Below are positions 52,146-62,250 of a stretch of 64,000 nt of DNA, piece after piece. This DNA is from Gymnorhina tibicen. Its lineage: Eukaryota; Chordata; Aves; Passeriformes; Artamidae. The stretch lies in NCBI GenBank assembly GCA_013399875.1, contig VXAZ01001116.1, positions 3,122,546 to 3,186,545 of the forward strand. The letters are read 5' to 3'. The notes beneath the pieces are model-generated. The model was given only the letters and a program-made list of their open reading frames with translations. It searched no databases and had not been told where the DNA came from. Within the stretch, counting starts at the first letter, position 1. Each line of letters opens with the position of its first letter. Both the position numbers and the translations under genes were made by a program.

Positions 52146-52508
52146 TTACCGGGTATTTTAAGAGAAAGAAAAAGAAAGGAGAATGAAACATTACTTTTCA
52201 AAGTGTATTTGGGGGACATTAGAGGCAGACCCCTAAAACCCAAAATCCAGGTGTGCCTAGCGTTTTCCACGTCTGGTTTCTCACCGGTGTGTGAAAGTAG
52301 TGATTTAATACCTCGCTCTTTGTGACAAAAATGATTCAAAGAGCCATATTTTTCAGGGCTTTTGATCTGGAGGCTTTCGCGGGTGTGCAGTACCTCTTAG
52401 CAAGGTATCCGGGAAGACGATCCATGTCGGGAATCCTTTGTTTCGGCGTTTTTCCCCTCGGCAGGCCCCNAGGCGGTGTCGGTGGTGAACGTTTTCTGAT
52501 TTTTCCAG

Positions 52509-52572
52509 AAATCAAGCAGAAGACTGAGCTGCTGATGTCAGTTAACTCTGAGAAGTCGTCCTCTCCAGAAAG
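52509..52572 (+). other. SRPK2 alternative exon, full extent
   Basis: An acceptor-like string GTTTTCTGATTTTTCCAG ends at 52508 and a donor (GAAAG/GTACGG) starts at 52573. If both are used the exon is 64 nt: 26 nt of leader followed by the start codon at 52535. If transcription begins within the CpG patch, the left end would instead lie upstream. In-frame splicing from 8270 into this exon reads a stop quickly (frame AAA AAT CAA GCA GAA GAC TGA), so the exon is an alternative to exon 2, not an addition. Confidence 0.7.
52535..52572 (+). CDS. SRPK2: SRPK2 alternative N-terminal coding exon
   Basis: ATG TCA GTT AAC TCT GAG AAG TCG TCC TCT CCA GAA AG encodes MSVNSEKSSSPE plus two bases of an arginine codon. 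The human canonical SRPK2 begins MSVNSEKSSSSER, so only one residue differs (S to P). The two leftover bases match the phase of exon 2 (ending at 8270), as needed for both to join the shared exon that in human begins PEPQQK. The start-codon context is weak (C at -3, T at +4), and the frame stays open upstream to 52322. This serine-rich arm lacks the basic patch of the long form. The downstream exons are outside the window. Confidence 0.9.
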
Positions 52573-54412
52573 GTACGGCCGCATCCCCGTCCGCATGAAC
52601 GCGGGGCTTCTCCCTCTGCCTCCGCGGGGCTGCTGGTATTGTCCGCGTGCTGCATGCTGGATCTCTCACCGTGCCCACCCAGCCTCTCCTTCTGGTCGAG
52701 CTTTGTGCGTTTTTGCCGAGGGTTCCGGGTCCCACCCTGTCCCCCGGAGCCCGGCGGGCTGCAGCATGCGGATCGCGGCGGGGCGGGCTGGGCTGGCTGG
52801 TGCAGACCCCGCGCCCGCGCCTGTCACGCGAGCGGCATCGCAGAGACCCCGCCGTTCTGCCGCGCTCCCCGCGCTCCTGCCACTTCAGATGGGTAGGAAA
52901 TAGAACTTGGCGAAGCGTTTCATGCCCTGTTATGTGGAAAAGGGAGTGTCCTTTGGAAAGTAGCTCAGGAATCGCAAATCCCCCTATTAGTCACATTCTG
53001 TAAGATAGATGTGATCCCTGTTCAAGTCTGTGCTAGGAAATGGAGCAGTCGCTGCATGCAGTAATGGTTCATGCCTGCAGGTAAGGACAAAATGACTCAG
53101 AAGTGTTTTTAAAGCAATTATTTTATCTGTCAATCAGATTAGCGCTATTTCAAGTAGCTGTTTCATTTTTAAAGAAATACTTAAAGGAACTAAATGTACA
53201 TTTAAGTCTTCTGATGTGAAATAGCCTCCTGGTGATTATTTTGTTGATTTCAAATAAACTAGCCCTGCTCACTTCTGTTTTGCTTGCAGCTGAATTTTAG
53301 GGCATTTTTATTTTTGAAGCTGCTTCAGTCTAGAGAAACATAATACCTTTTCCACCCCATTATTTACAGTAAACATTTTTGCTGTATACAAAAGACCCTC
53401 TGAATGTTCTGTTTCACCATTTTAATATTGGACGTTGGCAAAAAAAATACAATTAATTTTAAGCTCTTAAACTGTGTTAGGCTGAAATGATGATCTAAAG
53501 TTTATTTTATTGATTGGCTCAGCACAGAGAGACATGATAAGGCACTGAATGCTATCTTAAGGAAACAGGCTAAAAGACATCTTTCAAAATGAATGAGTGC
53601 TGTGTGGCATGGGTGGTTTGAAAAACCCAAATGAGCAATTTAATTTGATTTATAAATATATTTATGTAAGATACGTAGAAGCAAACTGCATTGCCTTTCA
53701 GCAGCTGTAGTTATAACAAAATATCAGCAATGAGAGATACAGAAAATGGTGGGGGGGGAATGGGATGTTAAGTCACCTTTCCAAAATGGAGAAATAGAAG
53801 AAGAGCTTTGAGAGAAATTTTAGCATTTACTTGTTCAAAATGAAGAATGAGGAGAGAAAATGCAAATGTTTACTTGTTAACCTTTATCCCACTCTTATGC
53901 CTAAAATTTTTAAAGACAAGGCTCATGAAATGGTGGTGGTAACAGGGAGGATGATGGAGTGAAAATAGTAAAGGAAACAGGTGTTAACTCGATTATTGGA
54001 AAGACTTTTGTTGGCATTGCTGTGTGGGAATTCGGGATGTAGCACAGATATTTATTTTATCAAAATGAATGTTACGCAGCACCTGATAACTGATCAGTCT
54101 GGTTTTGAGCAGAACATGCTCATAGTTGAACTAATGGTAGTCCTAGATGAAGAGGTCCTTTAAAGGATCATAACACACAATTAGAAAAAGATGTATTTGT
54201 CTGAGATTCATTTGAATGTCATTCATTAAAAAGTAAGATTTTTTAACAGCATGATGTGTTATCATGCAATAAAGATTAAAATGTGATTGTTGTATATGCA
54301 CACAGATTTCTTTTGAGGATTTAAATACGTGGTACTGTTCACCTGGAGATTGATTTGACATATCAGCTGCATGGTCAGTTGTAAATGAAAACATCTTTAT
54401 ATTTTATAGGAG

Positions 54413-54427
54413 TTTTTTTTTTTTTTT
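54413..54427. repeat. poly-T run (15 nt)
   Basis: Fifteen T followed by AAATAACC. No retroposed gene is attached on either side. Confidence 0.85.
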
Positions 54428-56562
54428 AAATAACCACATTCTTTTCACCTATCTAAAAATAGACTGAATTTTTTTGCAAGCTGTTATGAAACAGTGCTGT
54501 CTATCCTATTAGCTGCCAGTTCCTTTCAAGGCTCTTTGAAAATTAATATATAAGATTTTTAAAAATAAATAATTATAATATTGAGTGTCTGAACTGTTAA
54601 ACTGGCCTAATCTGCTCTGTAGAAAAACTGCAATGTGTGTTTATGCCATACAGACATAAGAATATGCATGTTCTTGAAAAACACAGAAAGGGAATTAATT
54701 CTTGCATATTTATTTATTGCTGGTTTTTATCCTTGCTCCTAGTGGTTGGACTTTTTGAGAAGCTTGATTTCTCCGTGTGGGAATGCTGTGTGGAAGATCT
54801 GAGAGTCCATGGCTTGTTTCTTGTTTTCCACGCTAGCAAAGGCTGCTAGACAGAGCTTGCATAGCCAGAGGGGAGGGGAGAGGAGGTGCTCTGTGCATTT
54901 ACAGAGACTGATGAAATGGGCATAGAGAAGGAATGAGAGAGAAGCCCATTACTTGCCTCCTTCTTTGGTTGGTCTTTGTTTTTACAAGACAGTTTAGTGT
55001 TTGTAGATTTTCCTGCTCATTTGGCAAGTTCAGCATGCTGTCACATCTTACTGATGAGAAGAAAGCTGGAATATAATGGATGCTTTGGCCATTATGGAGG
55101 CTCAGTATTTTAGAAATCCTGCAGCGTTCTCTTAGGATAGTTGTTTGTTATGATTTAAAAAACCTTTTAGGAGACATTAGAAAGAAAGATGAACCTTTTT
55201 GCTGAGGAACCTCTGAGATGTTTAAAGACACTGGCAGCCTTGAAAAGTAAATTAATACAATCCTGAGACATTTTTCATAGATTCATCCTTCCTTTCTCCT
55301 CCCTAGAAAAACTGAAGTTGCAGAAGTGAGGTGATAAGATTAAGATACCTGTGTTTTGGCGTGCTATGGGATATTTCATTAGCAGACACAATCAGACAGC
55401 ATCTCTATGTCCTGAATTTCCGAGTAGTTAATGCTGCCCTGGGCCAAAGTCCTGGTTCCTTGTTGATAAGGTAACCCAGGTAACTGCGGATGCGTGTGTG
55501 CACATGGACTGGGCGGTGGATCAGGTAACCCGCTGCAGCTGGTGTTGCTGAATTGATTTGTTTGGATGTCTGAGCCTTAAGGAGACCGTGGATATGTTTT
55601 CCTGCAGTGTGCTTACGATGTGACACTCACCTGGTTTCATTATCTAATAAGTAGTAATTAAACTACCATGTACCCCCGTATTCTTTGTGTTTCCCTGGAG
55701 GCTCCATGAAGTTACTGGTCCAAGTCTTGCAAATGTCATGAGGAAGCAAGTAGCAGCACCGAGATGGAGGAGGGATGGTCTTTCAGGAGCCCTCCAGGAA
55801 AGCCAAAATGCTTTCATTTCTGTTGTATGAGTTATGCGCTCTTCTCATCTACAGTATAGTGAACCCTTTGAGCTGCACAGGTTTGTTTTTTTTTTTTTGC
55901 CTTTTAAGGGCTGTGTGGAACTCTTGGCAAGTTTCTGTTTCTTTTTGAGAAAAGTTAATTCTTTCACATGCATCACTTGATACTCTTAAGGCTTCAAACC
56001 TAATGTATGTAGTAGTTTTCTTCTTCACATTTTAGGACAAAGAACTTGTCATTTCTTTAGCTTTGATTTTGGATTCTAAATTTGTGTCAGCAATGCAGTT
56101 TGACCATGGAGCATTTTCTGATAAAGGCTATTAGCAAGGCTGATCAGTCTAAAGTCTTTGACCTGCTCTTTTTCCCTCTTTCTGCGAAGGCTGCATATGC
56201 ATGTTTCTTTGAAATGAGTTTCTGCTTCAATGTTTTTAAAAAAAATTAAGAGCGGCCACTCATGAATGGTCTTAAAGTAGGTAGCTGGTGTGTATATAAT
56301 TCAATTTTCATTGAGGGCTTTTATAAATAACAGTAAAGGGAAGATAGTTTCAAATGACAAGTGTGTGTTAATCAATGTGTAGAAGTATTTGGGGTCGGGT
56401 GGTGCAGGCAAGGTTTAAGGAATACTGGTGGTTTTGGTTTGGCTTTTTGTTGGGTTTTTTTTGAGCCTTGGGCTACATATATCCCTCTGTCTTTGTAATT
56501 TATCTTTGAAGAGCAGATTAATATATTTCTCACTGCTTTTACATGGTTTCTTCATCAGGTCA

Positions 56563-56645
56563 TGCCAAGGAGGCAGTCAGGGATAAAGGAAAGGAGGAAG
56601 AAATCTAAAATAATGAGAAGGAAGAAAAAAGATGGAGACTGAGTA
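56563..56645. repeat. purine-rich tract
   Basis: About 80 bases are dominated by A and G on the + strand, including GGATAAAGGAAAGGAGGAAG and GAGAAGGAAGAAAAAAGATG. Strong strand asymmetry of this kind can form triplex DNA if mirror-symmetric, but the symmetry here is poor. It could equally act as a splicing enhancer in the transcript. Confidence 0.6.
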
Positions 56646-59600
56646 CTGTCTGCTTCCTTTTCTAGGAGATGTAATGTTAGTTGTAAGAGGAGGCATTGTG
56701 AAACAAGTTATGATGTTGAAAGATTCCTTCAGGTTTCGGAACATCAGGGAATTTTTTTGTTCTGTTTTTGTCTGTGTGTGTGTTTCTCTTTTTAAAATTT
56801 AATTGTGGATGCACTACTTCTAAGGTAGACGTGTAACTTGTAATAAATATAGAAATAATGTTTGAAAATAGAACCATCAGCTAACAACATGGAGTATAAG
56901 CTGATATTGTTGTGTGCCAGATAAATGGTTTGGAATAATTATTAGATAATAGGGCTTTATAAGATAATGATTCTGTTATTTATGTAACTAGCATTGAAAG
57001 AAAAAATAGTTGTCAGAATAATGCAACTATTTCATCAGTTCCAGTAACTTTTAAACACATTTTCAAAATACCGTATTTTCTTCATCTCTCTTCCTGCTTT
57101 ACTTGTTCTTTTTTATAGGATAAAAGAAATACTGCACAGCTTCTGTTTCAGGACAGTTCAAATCTATTTTTAATAGTCATACAACTACAATTTCTCTGTT
57201 TCGTTTAATATATGGTAACAGTGAACAGTGTATGTATTTTTTCCCCCTTTTTCCCCCAAAATTGCAAGCTAATTATATTTGTTGTATTTTATCTCAGAAG
57301 TAGAAAGAAAATTATCCTGTCTCAGTGTGGGCCCTAAGCTGTTCGTCCAGGGAGGCACTTGATTCCACCACCAATTCTGTTGGGTGACAGTGTACCTATA
57401 TAGCTCTCTTAGACTAGGTGCTTAATTTTAGATTACCAGTCCTGGACCAAAATAAATCCTACATTCTGTGTGGTTTTCCTGTTAAAGGTTTCCCAGTCTC
57501 ACTTGTTTCAGCCTGCAAGGCTTTTAAGGGAAGTATGAAAGGGATGTAGAGGCAAGGAATGTTGCAACATGCCATTGTCCTTGTGTAGGAATAAAATGGA
57601 AATAGCCTATATAGAAGCAGCCACTTGTGGAGCAAGTTTTTCACTTGAGGTGATATTTTTAGGGGACACAGAACTCTTTTTTGGAGCTGGTAGTGCCTCT
57701 ATCACTTTATCAGTAGGCTTTGAAAAGATTGAGAATTTGAAGTGTATTTTGGTTTTCAGGGATAGACTTGGTTTGTTTCTGTGTCTGTCTGGAATTTCAT
57801 GCTATAGGTAAAAAAATTACATACTTCGATATTTAATAACAAGTGAAATACATCATTAGTATCCCTACTACTCAGATGGCCTGTGCACTACTTAATTTTT
57901 TTCTTTATTTGTTTTTTAAAAAAACTATTAAGAACTTTTCATCATGCAGGTATTTGTGAGGTATTTATTACAGGGAAATTTCTAATATACCTTCTGAAAA
58001 CTAAAATCTCGGATTTTGTCATTTCCTGTTGGAACTAAAATGACCGAATTTTGTGAAAGGGAGAGATTGAAAGTTCTAGGGGGTTGTATGAGGTTTTCCT
58101 GTGTGAGAACTATTCACTGGAAACTAACTCAAGCAATCTAGTGCTGGTTTGAATACAGTTATTTAATGGCTAAAAAACAAAAGTAAAAAATTTGAAAACT
58201 ATCACTTGCACAATATATTTTCTAAGGTATTCCAGTTCTATCCCAGAGTAAAATGTCCAGAAAAAAGTAATGGATAATTTTAAGCAAAGCCTTTTGTATT
58301 ACAGATTTTCTCTTGTTTCATGACTTGAAACTTTTTGCCTAATCACTGTCTTAGTCATGCGTTCACTAAAATGTCCACTCCAGCCCCTAGGTGGATGGTA
58401 AAGGAATGTTACTTGATAGATTGCATAGAACATTGTGTACCTACGCCGAATGTTTGCATTTCTGTTGTTGCTGTAGTGTACGTATTCATATTTTATACTT
58501 ACAAACCAATAACAAAATGTTTAGACATTAATGTAATTCAGTGAATTTACTGTGTTGTGATACATGTATTTTCATTGATCCAGAATTGATGTAATTACTG
58601 AGGGATGCTAGCAACACATTAAGCAAATGTATGCAAATTTACGCCTTCTATTTTGTTGCATATTTTGTTTTATAAGAATATTATCAGGAAATTGTGGCAT
58701 CTCTCAGCTGTTGACTTGATGAGAATCCTACTATACGGTCTGGAGGACATCTAAACTTTCCAGTGGACTGAAAAATACCTTTTCTGTTGAAAGGGTGTTG
58801 TAACCAGAAGGTCTTTTACTGGTTCTGTCTTCAGGAATTTTACACTCCTGAACCAGTGTCTGCCTTAGGTGCTTCTGTATTTTCTTCAAAACTCACCTTT
58901 ACTCCTGGGTAAACTCTGACAAAAATCTAAACAGTCGCTGTTACCTTAAAAACAGATCTGAAATTTATCTCATCTAGGATGTCTGCCAAACTCATGCTGA
59001 TAAATTTGTGACTAGATGGATAGTGAGCTGCGATTTCCTTTTTTTTCTGCTTCACTCTCTTTCTCTTTTTTGATCCTTTAAAGCTTCAGTTACAAAAGAA
59101 ATGTGTGCAGCTCCAAGCTCTGCCTGTGTTCTTCACCAAGTTTATCTACACGGCTTTCCTTGTCTGGTTATAGCTTTAGGTCAGTCAGGCTGGTTGATTG
59201 CTTCTCTTTCCTGACTCGACAGTGTTCAAACCCAGAACCACATCCCATATAGATGTTCTATTTATATGAAGTGTTGACCATTGTGTTTAATAAAGGCACT
59301 TCAAATAACCTCTCTGTATTAATAAAAGTGTCCTAATTTTATCTTGATATCTGCTAATATAACAAATGGCCATAAATTGATGATACCCTCATTTACTAAA
59401 ATACTGTATTTTCTTCCCTTGAGAGGTTGTCAAATATTTGTATTTTAGTGTTGGGCTGGTTAGTCTTCCAGACTTTTCCCCCCAAACTTGGAGCAGCCTA
59501 ATTCCATGGAAAGGAGAATTTCTTGAACCTACTTCTTATTTGGTAAAATGTCATTGGAGTAACATGAAACCTTTTAAGAATTCAGTGCCTTATTTTGATG

Positions 59601-59908
59601 AAGCAGCTTCCTATGCCACAAATCTACTGGAATGGTCACAGCCTTTCTAAGATGGCAAGGACTCATCCTTACTTCTGTTGCTCAGTACAGCTGTGCATGG
59701 CAATAGTGTGTATCTTTTCTGGAGGCAAAGAAGGTCATATTATTGCAACAGAAAGTCCTACTGAACTACGTTTCTGTCCTGCATTGTCAAAGCTTGACTT
59801 GTAGTAGTTCTGTCAGAAACTGGGAGAATTGTTTTTGCCATTAATACTACTAGAAAGAGACAGTATTTTTTTTCTCTTGCAACTCTGTGTCAGAACATCC
59901 AGCAATGA

Positions 59909-59925
59909 TTTTTTTTTTTTTTTTT
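59909..59925. repeat. poly-T run (17 nt)
   Basis: Seventeen T followed by GTGGAGATTG. No processed pseudogene is recognisable on either side. Confidence 0.85.
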
Positions 59926-61442
59926 GTGGAGATTGAAAGGTGGTTTGAAATTTCTGTGGGTTTCAGTGGACAGCTCTTCTGTTATTCTGTATCCAGCATC
60001 GGGACCTACAGATTCTCATTGTTGTCTTCAGCTGCTGCAGCCACTGTCCACAGAAGCATTCAGTTCCTGCTATGCCCACATACCAGATATGTATCCACCT
60101 CTGTTTATTTCATGCTGTGAACTAGAATCGAAGACGTTTGGAATTAGCCCTGCTCTTTATGAATCCTTCTATAAAAGGAGTACCTTACCCTTAGGAGACC
60201 ACATGTGGTGGTTTCCTCTCAGTGGTGCTTTGTCATCCCCAGTATGACAGTGTAAAGCCTTTCTGACAGCTCCTGTTGCATATGTGACAAGAATCAGGAA
60301 TTTCCACTGCTGCTTGGTGTCTTAGCTATGAGAAGTGCCAGCTTCCGAGAAGACTAATACAGCTTTGGACCAAGACTTCACTAAGGTATGAAAAAGATCA
60401 TCAACCATTGTGATTCTGAAGTACATTTTTATCAATTAAACTTTTCATTCTGTTATAAATAAGAGTACAGTCTTCATGGACTTAGTTAGAAATCTCACTT
60501 GGCTCCTTTCCAGGTAATTAATGTTTCAGAGTATTAGTCTAGAAAGCCAAATAAAGAGAGATACAGCCATCCTCAGAATGCTTATGTTCCACAACAGAAG
60601 TAAAAGAATGAACTTACAAAGCAATTATTGGTGATCAAGGAAGAACTCTTCTTCTTTCTCTCAAGAACTCTAGATATTTGTGAGTGGATTACTGACATAA
60701 GGAATTAGCTTAGACCCTATGGCTTGGGCACCCCAGCTGTAGTATGCTGCCAGTGAATGCATGGGGTTTTTTGTGCAGACTATTAATACTTAAAAGTGCT
60801 GGTGTTCTTTATGGAAATCTCTTCACAGGTTTCTCCAAGGCAATCTTATTAAATATGCTCCTGTAGTTTAATTTATATCTACTTTGTTTCACCTGTATGT
60901 TTGCTTTATTTATGTTACTTTTCTGTTAAATGAATCCTGGCTTGAAAAGAAAACATGCAGGAAAGAACTAGTCAAGATTCTTTTCAAATGTGTTTAGCAC
61001 ATAGGAATTTCAAGGGCTATTAAAAGAACCAGAAGTCATCCAGTTGAAGCAGAACGGTGTCCGAGAATGCCAATACATTTTTTTACTATCATTTAAATAC
61101 TCAGTGCTTTAAAAAATGCCTTAGCAAAACTGCATGGAGCGTGTTCCAGTAGATGCCAGGGCAGCTTAAGCAGTCTGCAACTAAAAGTCTTAAAGACTAC
61201 CCGAAACTCAAATCTGAGGCAGATGTAGACACTTCACCTTCTAAGTGTTACTGATAGCTTTGCTAAGAAACTTGCTAAAGGTATGTGTCCTTTTAGCCAT
61301 GCCAGCTGTTAAAGGTAGCCTGGGCTACCCTAATGGAGGGCTCTGTGCCCCAGGGGCAATATCTCCTGTCATAGCTAAATAGGTAAGTGCAGGACTGCTG
61401 TGTCCCCAGGGCCAGCCAGTGAGGAACGTGTATTCCCCACAG

Positions 61443-61462
61443 GTGTGTGTGCATGCACACAC
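61443..61462. repeat. alternating purine-pyrimidine palindrome
   Basis: GTGTGTGTGCATGCACACAC alternates purine and pyrimidine over 20 bases. Its inner 18 bases (61445-61462) are a perfect palindrome centred on GCATGC. Such sequences can adopt left-handed Z-DNA or extrude a small cruciform under supercoiling; that is family knowledge, not shown here. Confidence 0.85.
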
Positions 61463-61543
61463 TCACGTACAGAAAATGCTCACACAGCTCACCATGCAGG
61501 GCAGCAGAAACTCAAACCAGGGCTTTTATTGGCACCCACATAA

Positions 61544-61560
61544 ACACACACACACACACA
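61544..61560. repeat. (AC)n microsatellite
   Basis: Eight and a half AC units, about 80 bases to the right of the GT/CA palindrome. It is probably variable in length. Confidence 0.9.
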
Positions 61561-62250
61561 GCATTGAAGCAAAACCTGCAGGGACAGCCCCGTCCTTTTC
61601 CTCCTTTCCAACTCCTCACAATGGAAGTCCACTAGTGGAATTTTTGCAGAAACTCACACACAAGCTCTCTCTGCTCCCCCAGCCAATTCTAAATGGTCTA
61701 TGTAGTTTCTGGCCCCTAAACCCATGAGCCCCCAAGATTCATGTTCTCACTCCAGTTTCTGGCACTTGGACCATATTTACTTGCTGGCTGGTCTGACTTG
61801 AAATTGTCTTGAGTTCACACAAACACTCAAAATAGAAAGTGCATTCACAAAGAAGACAGGTATAGGGTTTAGTGACGATATAGGATGGACTGTCATGATC
61901 AAGGGCAGGGCTTGGTCAGAGAAGTGCACTGACCAGATGCCCATTTGCACTGGACCTGCCCCATTTATCCTTTTTCCTATATTCCCTTACTTATTTCTCC
62001 CTTACCCACCCTTACCCACTTCTATACCAGCCTTTCTCCACATCTAATCCCTTCCCCTAAACATTTTGTAGCATCCTGCTTATTCTCAAAGTACTGTGGT
62101 AAGTTTTACACAATCCCAAAATGTTCTTCCTCCCTGCATCCTGTAATAAGTCCCATACCCCTTAAGGCAATAACCTTTAGTTTTCAAGGTGTTTTTCGGG
62201 AAGAGTTTCTTCTTTGACTCATCTTGGTAGGTTTTACACTGGGGGAATAA

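Larger units (their letters stand above)
52360..52900 (+). promoter_or_regulatory. second CpG-rich patch, likely SRPK2 alternative promoter
   Basis: CpG-dense sequence starts around 52370, surrounds the alternative exon and is densest just after it (52570-52870, with strings such as CCCCGCGCCCGCGCCTGTCA and GCCGCGCTCCCCGCGCTCCT). It then drops back to AT-rich intron at about 52.9 kb. A CpG patch centred on an alternative N-terminal exon suggests its own promoter, so that the short-N-terminus form of SRPK2 is transcribed separately. One base (52470) is undetermined. An acceptor-like CAG before the exon leaves open that it is also spliced from upstream. Confidence 0.65.
52901..61299. other. SRPK2 intron after alternative exon
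   Basis: AT-rich intron with simple-sequence runs (15 T at 54413, 17 T at 59909, a purine-rich tract near 56.6 kb) and no exon I can support. I looked for the next SRPK2 exon (PEPQQK followed by a proline run) and did not see it. Open frames are short and without domains. Confidence 0.65.
61300..62250. other. GC-raised, pyrimidine-biased segment, possible old retroelement
   Basis: This segment differs from the surrounding intron. It is richer in C, and from 61930 to 62210 the + strand is mostly C and T (for example CCCTTACTTATTTCTCCCTT then ACCCACCCTTACCCACTTCT). TTTATT at 61525-61530 gives an AATAAA signal on the minus strand in the context GTGCCAATAAAAGCCC, which looks like an LTR-type polyadenylation site. 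I find no TG/CA ends or duplicated target site. A minus-strand LTR or retroelement remnant is possible; a chance compositional patch is the alternative. Confidence 0.3.

Noticed and set aside
52322..52903. 193-codon open frame over the second CpG patch
   Set aside because: Only the part 52535-52572 matches a known protein (SRPK2), and a donor ends the exon there. The rest is GC-rich sequence that lacks stops by composition.
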